A stretch of DNA of 64,000 bases from Gari tellinella (lineage: Eukaryota > Mollusca > Bivalvia > Cardiida > Psammobiidae), in contig OV277864.1 of assembly GCA_922989275.2 (NCBI GenBank), positions 41,539,550 through 41,603,549 of the forward strand, written 5' to 3'. The notes below the pieces were generated by a model. That model made no database searches, was not told the DNA's origin, and saw nothing but the letters and a program-made list of their open reading frames with translations. Both the position numbers and the translations under genes were made by a program. Position 1 is the first letter of the stretch. Each line of letters starts with the position of its first letter. Positions 1 through 11,391 of this stretch are shown in pieces.

Positions 1-3000
1 CAACTTTGCATATAAATATCTAGAATACGCTGTTTTATCATATGATAAATAGACGGATTAAACATAAGGTCATTTTGACATCGCCAAATGTCACTCATTC
101 CGATTTCCGAAAGTATCGTTTTGATTTGAAAAGCCCAATTTGTATTGTGATATGATATATCATTATCTGCGTCAGTTCTCAACATATCGTATAAAAGTTT
201 TACAAAAGGGTTGTTTGACGTTAACATTTTTAACCAGTATTTTACCATAGTAAGTTTTCTTTGTATTAACATAGGATACCTTCCCGATTCTCCGTATAAA
301 CCAACAAGATTTGTAGACTTTTTTACACATAAGAGTTTCCTTAAAAACTTGCAATGTATCAATTCTATATCCTTACTTTCATGGTAACCCCATACTGCTG
401 AGCTATAATTGAGTGTTGAACCTACAAGAGTATCAAATAATTTACATTTTTCTTTGACAGATAATTCAAGTTGATTAAAAACAATAAACAAGTTGTGTAA
501 TGCACGATTGCTATGTTTTGCTAGTCTTTTTTGGGTTCTTGCCCAGTTTCCATTTTTAAACAAATGTATCCCAAGATACTTAAAAGAATCTACAATATCT
601 AAAATTGTATTGTTAATTGTAAAATTATGTCTACTATGTCGGCCTTTTTCAAAAATCATTACTTTTGTCTTTGAAGTATTAATTTTAAGGCCCCATGTCA
701 AGCAATAACGTTCAAGATCATTTAAGAGCGACTGTAGAGCTTGTGGCGTTTCAGCAAAAAGTGCTGCGTCATCACAGAAGAGCAATATATACATCTTGAT
801 TTCATTGGTGCTAAATAGACCATCGATATTTGTGTTAATGTTTTGCAACAAATCATTCACAAAAAATAAAAACATAAGACTGGAGCTCGGATCTCCCTGC
901 TTGACACCCTTATTCGATAATAGAAACTCAGAGGTTTTAGCTTTATATCGTACAACAGATTTGACAGAATCATACATTGATTGCATAGCCTTTACAAAGT
1001 GTGAACTAACATTTTCTTGTTTGAGTTTTTGCCAAATATATAACCTATCTAACGAATCAAAACATTTTTCGAAGTCGACAAAGGCACAGTATAACTTTTT
1101 CTTTGAGTTTAAAGTCTTTGTGATTATGGCATGTAATGCAAAAATACAATCCACCGTAGATTTGCCTTTTTGAAAGCCAAACTGATTTGGTATTATTTTA
1201 TCGTATTTTACTGACCATTTTGTTAATCTATTTAAAAGTACTTGCGAATATATTTTAGCTATGATATTTATCAGTGTAATACCACGGTAATTTTTTACTT
1301 CTTCTTTACCACCTCCCTTGAATATTGGTACAATGATACCTTCGCCCCATGATTTAGGATATTCCCCTGTAGCAAAAAGTCTGTTAAAAAGTTTAAGCAT
1401 GAATTCTGAAACTTCCTCAAATGAGTGTTTAAACACTTCAGCTATTAAATTATCTATGCCACTGCTTTTGTTATTGTTTTGAGAGAAGACTGCCTGCTTT
1501 AATTCGTCAAGGGTAATACAACCATCCAACTCTAAATCAGAGATAATAGGATCGCTATTGTTGTCCGCTGTGTATTGGCCATTCACATTATCAGAACTAT
1601 AGAGTTGTTTGAAATGATCAAACATGATGTTAACATCAAGATTTTCAGCTAAGCTAGTCTTCTCTGAGTATTGTTGTTTTATCTGCTTCCAAAATTCCTT
1701 TGTATTTGTTTTACTCAAATTTGTCAGATAATTGCGTTCATGTTGCTTGTATTTACTCTTTTCTTTTCTTTTAATTTTGTTGTATTTGTTCTTAACGCTT
1801 AAAAAATGTGTTCTATTTTCCAATGTTTTATTTTTTAAAAATGTATTTCGTGCCCTCTTAAATTCTTTTCTAGCATTATAACAGGTGTCGTTAAACCATT
1901 TTTTACTATAAGCAGATTTATGTTTGCTGCTAAATGTTTTCGTCACTTCAAATATTTCACTTGTACTTTTCTGCATGAACTCTGTAAAATCTTGTGTAAT
2001 ATTATCGATATTTTCTTCGGTTTCTAGTGCATCTATCATTAAAGAGATTTGTTCACCTTTACTATGCAATAATGCTTTAAAATCATCAATTTTTGATTCA
2101 TCCCATTTTATACAGGTTGAACTGTACTGTGTATCGGTTGAAATTAAATCGTCATTACTTGCACGTGCTAGGTCTATCTTTAACGCAGAATGGTCGGAGA
2201 ATTCATTAGGATCTAAAACTATAAAGTCGTTTACACAAGTAAAATCACAAGGGCTTAAAATTAAATAGTCTACCGTACTAGTACCATTTATGGATTGGAA
2301 TGTGTATTCCCCGATATCTAGATCATTACATAATCGCCCGTTACCTATGACTAAAGACGTAGCTAAACATAACTCGACTAAGCGTCGTCCGTGTGTATCG
2401 GTCACGTGGTCCTTGTTCGCGCGAGGCGGAATGTAAACATCGTTTGACAGGTAGCTGTCACTGTCATTGTTGTCAATATAGGCATCATAGTCTAAAACGT
2501 CGCATAAATACCCCGTTCTACTATTGAGATCGCCACAAAGTAACGTTTTACCAAGAGGCTTGTATTTTTCGACTCCGATTTCAATTTGTTCGAAAAAGTC
2601 AAAATCATCATGATCAAATACATGCGAACCTGTAGGTGGAATATAAGCAGTACATAAATACACATTTTCATTGAATCTAAATAATTCTTTGTTAATTTTA
2701 AGCCATATTATACCATGCTGATCTTTTTCAACAATTTGAACTTTGTTTTCTATAGCTGTCTTATAGTATATTGATATTCCGCCACTGAAGCGGCCTTTCC
2801 TCGCATTAATTGATTTGTTACCAAAAAGATGTTCGCTCTTAAAATTTTCGATTTCTAAATTAATATTACTGTTCTCAGATAACCAAGTTTCGGTTAAAAT
2901 AATTATATCATTGTCAATTATTTCCTCAATGAAGTCTGGGTCTGCAATTTTTCTGGCAAGTCCATTGATGTTCCAGGACAAAATACTTAAGTCTTTCTCA

Positions 3001-3008
3001 TGACACCC
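1..3008 (-). CDS. LINE A ORF2: endonuclease-reverse transcriptase, partial at C-terminus
   Basis: Open for about 1000 codons, ending only at the window edge. Counting from the first codon after the ORF1 stop, the endonuclease motifs appear in order: SWNINGL (Asn13), LTETWL (Glu40), YIPP, GDLNSRTG and FSDHSALK, so the metal-binding and catalytic Asn, Glu, Asp/Asn and Asp-His residues of the exonuclease-endonuclease-phosphatase fold are all present. The RT part shows KNYRGITLINI, FGFQKGKSTVDCI, FVDFEKCFDS (motif A Asp), GVKQGDPSSS and LLFCDDAALF; motif C is FCDD where most relatives have FADD or YADD. There is no in-frame ATG before the endonuclease motif. The frame is the same as ORF1 and is separated from it by a single TAA (3009-3011), so the translation start is unknown. 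Known role of the family: target nicking and target-primed reverse transcription. Confidence 0.92.
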
Positions 3009-3722
3009 TTAATATCTATCTCTAGCTGTCTGCTTCGCCTCACACACTTTCCCTCCAACGTACTTCTTCTTCAAGGTATTGTTAATAAACAGTTTGTTGC
3101 CTGTAATTCTGACAGTGTCTCCTTTATCTCTGCGTTCCTTTGTTATTGGATAGAAGGCCTTTCGTGCATCTCGTATCTGCTGCGGCCACTGAATTCCTAC
3201 GCCTTGTCTCGTATCCTTAAGGGTTTGTTTCACGTCTACACTGTTTGCTTTCTGTCTAACGCTCTCTCTGTCTGTGTATCGATGAAATTTGGCCACAATG
3301 GGTCTGGGTTTACGTGCTGCTGCTGAGCCCATCCTATGTACTCTGTCTAGTGTCATCTGATCAGTGTTGATATGTAGTTTACTGGCAATGAACTGTTTCA
3401 CAAGCTGGTCACAATTTTCACTTTCTTGTTCATGAATGCCATAGAAGATAAGGTTTTCTCTCATTGATCTTGATTCTAGGTCTACAAGTTTGTCGTTCAT
3501 CGTTTCATTTTCTTCCTTTTGGTGCTGAATTTCTTCTGTCATTTCTTTGTTAGCGTGCTGTAAGTGTTTGATGTCTAATTTTGCCGTTTTTAGTTGCTCA
3601 GATTGTCTGTCGTATTCTCCACTCACGTAGTTGCATGCTGATTCACACTCAACCACTTTGGTTTCGAGAGTAGTTATCTTGATCGGATCAAAATCGGCCT
3701 TCTGCGAACAGCGAACGACCAT
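3009..3722 (-). CDS. LINE A ORF1 protein (coiled coil plus RNA-binding-type core)
   Basis: A 237-residue ORF with its ATG at 3722-3720; an in-frame TGA lies just upstream (3735-3737), so this is the first possible ATG. Residues about 15-85 are rich in Glu, Lys and Gln with heptad-like spacing (predicted coiled coil, probably for trimerisation). The segment RENLIFYGIHEQESENC and then LDRVHRMG is the signature of LINE ORF1 proteins with an RRM-like domain. The C-terminus is basic. It should bind the element's RNA in the cytoplasmic RNP. It ends in TAA directly abutting the ORF2 frame. Confidence 0.85.
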   Translation of the reverse strand: MVVRCSQKADFDPIKITTLETKVVECESACNYVSGEYDRQSEQLKTAKLDIKHLQHANKEMTEEIQHQKEENETMNDKLVDLESRSMRENLIFYGIHEQESENCDQLVKQFIASKLHINTDQMTLDRVHRMGSAAARKPRPIVAKFHRYTDRESVRQKANSVDVKQTLKDTRQGVGIQWPQQIRDARKAFYPITKERRDKGDTVRITGNKLFINNTLKKKYVGGKVCEAKQTARDRY

Positions 3723-3862
3723 TTTCGTTCGGATTCATGCTTAAGCATGGTTCGGATCGGGTTGACAGTAGACGAGACTAGTCAATCGCTCTCCGTAGAT
3801 TTCATGTACGATTTTAACCGGCATTGACCTAATCTCATTAGAGGTCTAGAAAATTAGAAATA

Positions 3863-3951
3863 GAATTACTGTATAAATTTGAACTATTTTCTTCAATGGA
3901 TGAATGAATTAAAAAGGCATAAAAAGGCGTATTTATGGGGTAATGTGTTAA
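3863..3951 (+). repeat. Right end of a B-type TTAA MITE
   Basis: This matches the 3' part of the B family (CTGTATAAATTTGAACTATT, then AAAAAGGCGTATTTATGGGG) and ends at a TTAA. It abuts the presumed 5' end of LINE A, so the LINE may have inserted into or beside this copy. From 3952 to about 4450 I see only more degenerate fragments of the same kind. Confidence 0.6.
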
Positions 3952-4451
3952 GAGGTATCCACACTAATTCACTGATTTGTTAATTAAATCTTTCACCACA
4001 ATAGGGGGCAAAAGTCGAATACTTTGATTGGGTTTATAATGAACAGTAGCTTAATGCCACAATACATCCCTTAACTATATAACTGCTTTAATATTAGGCG
4101 AGAAAGGGGTTAATATAAGATTTTCTGTACATATAACTAACTTAAACTAAGTATGAAAGATGATCCGTTACACATAAGATACAACCCTTAACACAGTCAA
4201 ACAACTGCCTACTTGAACCATGTCACCTGTCTTTTTTAATGTTAGTTTTTTCTTTAATATATTTTGAATGAAGATAGAAGTTCCGATTACAATAATCGTT
4301 CCTGGCCAGACACAGTGTTACTAGAGGTCTGATCTAGATCCAAACAGTATACGAAAATCCGGGCATGTCTCGCTAAGTGGTCCCAGAGCTAACACTATCA
4401 ATTTCTAAATTAACCCCTATCACTGCCTCGGCCAAAATTTACTGGAATTGG

Positions 4452-4515
4452 AAACAGTTTGGAAATGGTTCAGATGCCGAGTAACTTGGCGTCTGATCTT
4501 GTTCCAAACTGTTTG
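4452..4515. repeat. A-type palindromic cassette (degenerate)
   Basis: Inverted repeat with arms AAACAGTTTGGAA / TTCCAAACTGTTTG around a centre reading GATGCCGAGTAACTTGGCGTC. A TTAACCCCTATCACTGCC-like left end lies at about 4409; no clear right end was found. Confidence 0.6.
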
Positions 4516-4733
4516 ACAATCATAATATATGCCTTTCTTTTTTAAAAGAAATGAAAATAAAAACCACCTAAAAATTAATTATGAGTAATAAAAAAAGTGG
4601 GCGAAATGTTTTAAGCAGACAGGATACCATGGAGGTGACGGGGTTAATGCATTTAGTAATAACAATATTGAAGTTTGATCCCGAGGAAATCTTGATAAGC
4701 TTTCGACGCCCCAGTGACAAAAGTGTCCATTAA

Positions 4734-4955
4734 CCCTTTCGCTGCCAGGCTCTATAACACTAACATATATGCAAACAGTTTGGATCCAGATCAGACGCCG
4801 CGTCACGCGGCGTCTGATCTGAATCCAAACTGTTTCACAAATGTACACTCATATCAACGGTTCTTAAGTTAAACGAGCTTAAAAAAAATCTCTAAATTTA
4901 TAAATAGAATAGACGACAATATTATATGTGTTACTTCACAATGGCAGCGAATGGG
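4734..4955. mobile_element. A-type MITE with TTAA target duplication
   Basis: TTAA at 4730-4733 and 4956-4959 flank an element with terminal inverted repeats CCCTTTCGCTGCC and GGCAGCGAATGGG. Inside is a near-perfect palindrome, GATCAGACGCCGCGT / ACGCGGCGTCTGATC, with arms extending to CAAACAGTTTGGATCC. A TTAA duplication with C-rich ends is typical of piggyBac-superfamily elements; with no coding capacity it is a MITE. Confidence 0.85.
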
Positions 4956-4959
4956 TTAA

Positions 4960-6403
4960 GTAGAGTAACGATTATTTAAAGAATAACATAATTTAAAAAA
5001 TATATATTTCGAACGGCGTTAAAAATCGGGGCACCCTAACGCAAAATGAAAATCTGTTCCAAATAATGTTAACATTTTTGGTCCGCGGTGTAACGTGATG
5101 TGAAAAAAATTTCAAATAAAAAGGGAAGGCGGATCGATAGTTTTGATCCCATGCACTGCTTCGCAACGAATTGGATTTGCCGAAATCATCTTCCTGAAAT
5201 CGTCATCATCTCATCTCATCATCGGTGCTACATGTATATGACCCATTTTAGGTCCCATCTCATCCATCTATCCATCCATTCAACTACAGTCGGGTCGGTT
5301 TGGTGCCCATGATCGACAGGTCGTTAGCCCCGCCCCCTATGACGTCATCACCCGACACGCTATGGTTTATACAGAATTATCGTATTCCGCAGTAATGTCG
5401 CAAATACTTTTTCAACGATTTTTGTGTCAAATAACACTTTTTTGACTATGTATAATTAAAATGTGGAACTATGAAATTACTTCATTACACATTAATTCAA
5501 AATGGCCGTCATCTCTCAAGATGGCTGCCACAAGAATATTGCATTTCTCAATAAAAACTTAAAGACTTGTCCTAGTTCGATGTTTTAATTTCAAAGAATC
5601 CCCTTTTGGCCATTGACTATTTAAATTTAAAACAATGGAATTCATGATGACATCAAAACATTATGGCATATTTGTTCTCACCGCAGATGTCATGCCACTG
5701 TTTGGCTATACTGACTTGTCAGCAGCAATGGCTGATATACGACCGTGATTGAGTATACCTCCATCTAACGCTTGACTGTAGCAAACGTGTGGGTCTGATC
5801 TTTGAGCAGAGGCAAAATTGATGTAATGCTGACCTCAAATGGCTTTGCTCTCTTCTGTAAGGCATAGTGGGTAGACCAGGTCGTAGCCACAGTCCCATAT
5901 GTCACTGTAATATTATCCAGCCTTTCATAATCAATTGACAGATGTGACCTGACAGCAGACAGTACTAGTGCCTGTGTGTTTCAAACAATTTCGAGGAGGA
6001 AATAATTCTCCTGTGAAGAAGAATGGTCTCACATTGGTAAATGTTTTGAAATTTTATGGACTGTCTTAAGTTTAACATCCACAAACCTCACCCGACCATC
6101 ATTTTGTTTTCGTTTTAAGGGCGCCGGAAAACAGAAATTTTGGTTTCCTGGAAAGAAGTGGTCGCTGTGGTTGCATTGGGATTGTGTCTATGATGTCTAT
6201 AGATGGTATGGAGAACAGTCTTTTTTCGCGTATATGGTGGTCATACTAACATTTGGGAACATGGGGACATTTAGTCTTGTTATTGGACCTGTTATCGCCA
6301 TACCAGTATGTCTTTGTCACATATGAAACACACTTGACCTTTGTATCTGGTTATTAGCAGCTTGGTCTGGCATTCTACTAGCTATGCGCCCTGTTCGGTT
6401 CCT
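4960..6403. other. Stretch without gene
   Basis: AT-rich non-coding DNA. A block at about 5200-5290 (CATCATCGGTG, then ACCCATTTTA, then tandem ATCC) recurs in diverged form at 9868-9950, so it is a dispersed repeat. I find no convincing exon. Confidence 0.5.
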
Positions 6404-6643
6404 GGGGCTCGTTTAATAAAACTTCGTACGACAAAAACTGTCGTAAGTCAAAACTTTAAAATACATTTAATTTCTGATTTCTTCATCTAATCCTGTCTTG
6501 TGACATCTCTTTGGAATCGTCTTTTCCAGACGATTCCAAAGAGATGCCACAAAACAGGATTGGAAGGAGAAATAAATGATAATTTAGACTTTTATAATCT
6601 GACTTACAACATTTTTCGTACGAAGTTTTATGAAACGGCCCCC
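6404..6643. mobile_element. Foldback MITE
   Basis: Long inverted ends: left GGGGCTCGTTTAATAAAACT, with the right end reading TTATGAAACGGCCCC, both followed inward by the TTCGTACGA box. At the centre is a nearly perfect inverted repeat of GACATCTCTTTGGAATCGTC around TTTTCCA. No clear target duplication was identified. Confidence 0.75.
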
Positions 6644-6772
6644 TGCTCTGTCTCTGTGTTATTGATAACTGACACTATTGGAGATGTCGTGCCTTTTACC
6701 TCCTAACACTTTCTTTCGCGCCATCACCATCATTAATTCAGACTGGCTCCCAAACAATATGCATCTAATTAA

Positions 6773-6979
6773 CCCCTTCACTGCCGTGACATCATCAAGT
6801 TTAAACAATTGTCGTCTGCTTTTATTTCTTAAATTTTAGTTTTTGCTATTTTGACTGAAGAAATATTGATATGAGTGTCAAACAGTTTGAATCCTGATCA
6901 GACGCCGCGTCACGCGGCGTCTGATCAGGATCCAAACTGTTTGCAAAATTGATGTGCTCGGGGTAAGGCAGTGAAGGGG
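6773..6979. mobile_element. A-type MITE, intact, TTAA target duplication
   Basis: Perfect 13-bp terminal inverted repeats CCCCTTCACTGCC / GGCAGTGAAGGGG flanked by TTAA (6769-6772, 6980-6983). It contains the full palindromic cassette with the GACGCCGCGT CACGCGGCGTC centre. This is the best reference copy of the A family in the window; 14202-14406 is a close relative. Confidence 0.9.
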
Positions 6980-7229
6980 TTAATTGCGGAAATGGGGGTA
7001 GGTTAATGGCAATCATAATGTAGCCATCATGCTTGTTGTTTTGTAAGTTGAGATTTGAGCTCTTGTGGCAAGACAGACTTTGCTCATACATTTTGTATCA
7101 GTCAGGAGTTCGGATCGCCCCGGATCTATATTTGCCATCTTTGTGAATGGTACATAAGTACAATATAAAAATTAGATGTTCATGTATCTGCATTCTGTTA
7201 ATGAATGCCAGTGGTTATGCTTTTACAAC

Positions 7230-7253
<24 letters not shown>
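7230..7253. repeat. (TA)n microsatellite
   Basis: About 12 TA dinucleotides, followed by a short GTGAGTGAGTGA run. Confidence 0.9.
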
Positions 7254-7260
<7 letters not shown>

Positions 7261-7697
7261 TTAGTGAGTGAGTGAGTTAGTGTTTTGGCTCTTCAACACT
7301 GAACAGGTCATATACCGGTATTCAAAAGTAATTAATATTGGCTCGGCTTTCTCGCGCTTGCACATCCTGTCAACTCAGGCACGACATGACATTTAATTAC
7401 ACACTATGTGAAACTATATCTAAACTAAATTAGCTAACCAATGTGGGGCTTATTAGATACATGTAGCATTTTGGATACTTACCAAACATGTCAGCTAATA
7501 CTGAAATGTATGCAGAAGTGGGTAATGTCGTGGTTCCAAATATTGACTCTTTACAATCAAAAAGGTATTATTTGACACACATAGCATTGTTTAGGAAAGG
7601 TCTTTTTTGTTTTGTCCGGTAAGTTCTAAAGGTCTTTCTTAAAAGATGTCCGCCATTGTGAATTTTATACGAGGCTTACAAATACAAGAAAACAATA

Positions 7698-9711
7698 GTC
7701 CTGTACCTGGCCTGAAGACCCGTTTGCAAAATGGTGTTGAGAGAGTTTCTCACTTGATGTGAGTTAACGAGACCCTAGACATCACAAATTACCGAGGTGC
7801 TTGTCTGCCACACTGTCACGAGCCCCACAATATCCAAATCCAATTCTTCACCCTGTGAAAACCCGGTACGAAATGACTTGGGAACTGCATGTGTATCTAA
7901 TCAATTTTGATGCTTTATTGATGTACCTTTCCATGCATGTGGAACAAGGTATTATATTTCTGTCCCGGCCCTACCGTCTGTCCGTGGGGCTGTGGTAGTC
8001 TTAGTGGTTAGGATAACAGCCTATCATCTCAGGATGTAGGATTGAGTCCCACTCACTGTCGTGTTTTCTCTGTCTAATGTCAGAGAGTTGCCATTTACTT
8101 ACATCTTGTTTACATACTGACTACTGCTGTTCAAGCTAAGCCCAAGGTAGTTGATGTATCAAAAAGACATTGAACTTGACCTTTTCAAACCAATGACTCT
8201 CCATATTGAACAAAGGACCTCAGAGAGGAAATGAGTTAAACACAAGCAATAATCAATTAAGATATACATGTATTACATGTATATTTGATCTTTCTTAATT
8301 TATTTTGTTTTAAAATTAGCTTTTCCATCGTGGTTTGCGGCTGCCATATTGGATTTTGCTATTGTGGAACTTGACCTTTCTGAATCAAAAACACCCAAGA
8401 TTGCACAAAGGGCCTCAGAAATAAGTTCCACATCAAAATATTATTAATTTAGAGGTATTACATTTGATTATTCTCCAAAAAAGAAAACTAATAGCTTTTT
8501 CAACATGGTTGCGGCGGCCACATTGGATTTTGCTTCTTTTAGAACTTGATCTTTCCAAAGCAAAGACACCCTAGATTGCACAAAGGGCATCAGAAATGAG
8601 TTCTACTCTAAACAATAATCAATTTAGAAGTATAGCTTATGATTTTTGTCCAAAAAACAACAAAATTAGCTTTTTCAACATGGTTTGCGGCGGCCATATT
8701 GGATTTGGCTATTGTGAAACTTGACCTTTCCGAATCAAATACATCCCAGATTGCACAGAAGGCCTCAGAAATGAGTTCAACACCCAAACATTATCAATTT
8801 AGAGGTATTACATTGGTCTATTCTCCAAAAAAGAAACAAAATTAGCTTTTTTAACATGGCTTGCGGTGGCCATATTGGATTTGGCTATTGTGGAACTTGA
8901 TCTTTCCAAATCAAAGACATCCCAGATTGCACAAAGGGCATCAGAAATGAGTTCAACACCCAAAAATTATCAATTGAGAGGTATTACATTGATTTATTCT
9001 CCAAAATTTTTTAGCTTTTTTAACATGGCTTGCGGCGGCCATATTGGATTTTGCTATCGTGAAACTTGACCTTTCCGAATCAAATACATCCCAGATTGCA
9101 CAAAAAGCATCAGAAATGAGTTCAACACCCAAAAATTATCAATTGAGAGGTATTACATTGGTTTATTCTCCAAAAAAAGGAAAGTAGTTAGCTTTTTAAC
9201 AGGGCTTGCGGCGGCCATATTGGATTTTGCTATCGTGGAACTTGATCTTTCCAAATCAAAGACATCCCAGATTGCACAAAGGGCAACAGAAGTGCGTTAT
9301 ACTCTAAAAGATAATCAATTTAAAGTATTATATTTGATTTTTCTTAAAAAAACAATGAAAAAAGCTTTTCCAACATGGTTTGCGGCGGCCATATTGGATT
9401 TGGCTAATGTGATATTTGACCTTTCCAAATCAAAGAAACCCCAGATTGCACAAAGGGCATCAGAAATGAGTTCCACACCAAAAAACAATCAATTTAATGG
9501 TATTACACTTATTTATTCTCCAAAAAACAAAAAAGTTAGCTTTTCCAAAATGGCCGGCGGCGGCCATATTGGATTTGGATATTGTGGGGTTCGTGACAGT
9601 GTGGCAGACAAGCACCTCGGTGATTTGTGATGTCTAGGGTCTCGTTAACTCGTGAGAAACTCTCTCAACACCATTTTGCAAACGGGTCTATAGGCCTAGT
9701 CCTGCACTACA
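7698..9711. mobile_element. Long-TIR element with a tandem-repeat core
   Basis: The two ends are inverted copies of each other over about 145 bp: 7698-7841 against 9564-9711, both carrying GACCCGTTTGCAAAATGG, GAGACCCTAGACATCACAAA and TTGTCTGCCACACTGTCACG. The interior is mostly an array of 172-177-bp units. There is no coding capacity. I could not define a target duplication. This is a non-autonomous DNA element of unassigned superfamily. Confidence 0.85.
8320..9563 (+). repeat. Tandem repeat, about 7 units of about 175 bp
   Basis: Units start near 8320, 8490, 8668, 8845, 9012, 9189, 9363 and 9537. Each contains GCGGCGGCCATATTGGATTT, CTTGACCTTTCC and CAGATTGCACAAAGGGC. Neighbouring units are highly similar. 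Short open frames across the units are by-products of the repeat, not genes. Confidence 0.92.
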
Positions 9712-10194
9712 AATGAGAAATTCCATGTTTCCTAAATTGAAGTATACATGTAATTAGACACAGAGGTCGATGAAATGGTTTTGTGATTTTATTGCGAAAT
9801 GTATTATTTCTGTGGCGGCGATCTTGATTGTTAATAGGCTACAGGGTACAAGGAGGCCATTGAGCGATCTCATCATCGGTGTTATATTACCCATTTTATG
9901 TCACAGTGACGTAAACCCCAACTCATCCATCCATCCATCCATCCATAGTTATTAAGATAAGACAGAAGTACATAAACTCTTGGCAATGTTTTATTTGAGG
10001 TCATTGCCATAAATGGGTTGTAATTCTAAATTATAAGTGTAGATAATTTGAATTATATTTTGCAATGTGCTTGTAATGATAACGTTTTACAGCCTTCACG
10101 AGTAGGAACGTCACCTAAACACCAATTATAAGTGTTCCTTACAACTCCTCAAATAGTCAAACAAGAAGTACACTCCCACATACTCACATCTATA
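9712..10194. other. Stretch without gene
   Basis: Non-coding. It contains the second copy of the 5.2-kb dispersed block (9868-9950), which ends in an (ATCC)n run. Nothing else is recognised. Confidence 0.5.
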
Positions 10195-10198
10195 TTAA

Positions 10199-10404
10199 CC
10201 CTTAGCCTGCCACTCACGACTATAGCTCCATATGCAAACAGCTTGTATCCGGATGAGACGCCGAGTAACTCGGCGTCTCATCCGGATCCAAGCTGTTTGA
10301 CACTCGGACAACATTTTCAGCAATTTTGAGCAACTTTGAAGCACTTTGAAACTTGAAGCAGACGAGAAATATAGCAGACGACAATTTATTTGGCGGGCTA
10401 AGGG
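10199..10404. mobile_element. A-type MITE (AACTC-core variant), TTAA target duplication
   Basis: TIRs CCCTTAGCCTGCC / GGCGGGCTAAGGG between TTAA sites (10195-10198, 10405-10408). The palindrome centre reads GACGCCGAGTAACTCGGCGTC with arms CAAACAGCTTG/CAAGCTGTTTG. The right TTAA is shared with the next element. Confidence 0.88.
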
Positions 10405-10408
10405 TTAA

Positions 10409-10605
10409 CCGCTTCACTACCATGACATTATCGATTTTAACAATTGTCGTCTGTTTTATTTCTCAAATTTAAATCTTAGGTATTTTGCCTTTAGAAATAT
10501 AGAAATAACTGTCAAACAGTGTGGACCCCGATCAGACACATCGTTTGATCAGGATTCAAACTGTTTGCAAATAACCATTGTAGTCGGGATAAGACAGTGA
10601 AGTGG
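10409..10605. mobile_element. A-type MITE, degenerate, head-to-tail with the preceding one
   Basis: It begins immediately after the shared TTAA (CCGCTTCACTACC) and ends GACAGTGAAGTGG followed by ATAA, a mutated TTAA. The internal palindrome has lost most of its GC centre. Confidence 0.75.
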
Positions 10606-10608
10606 ATA

Positions 10609-11105
10609 ACCAATTCATTGCCATATAATATCTTTTGCTTAAAATGTTTTTTGTTTTATTTTGGTTTTCAAAATTAAGCATTTTGACCTAAAACATGTGT
10701 TATAAAAGTCAAATAGTTTCGACCCAGATCAGACGCCTGTTTCTGGATCCAAATTATTAGCTGATACATGTATTAGTACCAGTTTATTAGACGTGGTCGG
10801 GTAGTAGCAGGGTACATGTACAAATCATGATCGAAGCAATCTATTTTTGATTTAATTACAATGTTCATGGTACATGTACGCTTTAACTAATTTTAACCAT
10901 TCACATGCAGGGTGCGACTCAACTGGTATTTACAAACAGTTTAGATGCAAATCTGACGCCGCGTAACGCGGCGTCTGATTTGCATAAAAACTGTTTGACA
11001 ATAGTCTTAATTTTTCATTAGAATTTGAAAAAATGAATAGATATGATTTTTATCCAATTTGCAGAAGACAATGTCAAAGCGGACGATATAACGGCGGGAG
11101 AAGGA
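10609..11105. repeat. Two further degenerate A-type copies
   Basis: One copy spans about 10609-10755 with only parts of the palindrome (GACCCAGATCAGACGCC, TGGATCCAAATTATT). A second, better copy is at about 10898-11105, with a palindrome GATGCAAATCTGACGCCGCG / CGCGGCGTCTGATTTGCAT and a right end GGCGGGAGAAGGATTAA. Confidence 0.65.
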
Positions 11106-11391
11106 TTAATGGGTTTGACGATAACGTCCCGTTATAATGACCGTCTAATTAAACCACCGCTATATGATGATATTATAAAAAGTTTAAACCATTAAAGCCG
11201 CATTGTGTTTTTGGGAAACCTGCATAAAACGGTTGTTTGGGATCCCATTAGAACTACGTGGGACGTGATTCTTTCATAAAAAGCGGCTTTATCTAAGAAA
11301 TTCGCTTTTAAAAAATTTTTTATAATTTTTTTGTGCTAGCACAATTTAAAGAGCCTCCTTGTGGATGGAAAGAAGGACAACTCTGTAAATA

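Larger units (their letters stand above)
1..3860 (-). mobile_element. LINE A: non-LTR retrotransposon with open ORF1 and ORF2 (3' end outside window)
   Basis: A minus-strand autonomous LINE. From right to left it has a short 5' region (about 3723-3860), ORF1 (3009-3722) and ORF2 (open from 3008 to the window edge) with an APE-type endonuclease and a reverse transcriptase. I checked every codon of the ORF2 frame from 3008 to 3 and found no stop. The 5' boundary is inferred only from where the adjoining MITE sequence resumes, near 3863. The clade is not assigned: an APE endonuclease with a coiled-coil ORF1 fits several groups (CR1/L2, I/Nimb or L1/Tx1-like). Two intact ORFs suggest a young copy. 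Confidence 0.9.

Noticed and set aside
796..3326. Plus-strand ORFs of 60-125 codons in the first 3.3 kb
   Set aside because: Shadows of the minus-strand LINE A ORF2 and ORF1, which have all catalytic motifs.
6040..6300. Possible exon around AG|GGCGCCGGAAAACAG (about 6119)
   Set aside because: No in-phase partner exon, no recognisable domain and stops in the continuing frames; left unassigned.
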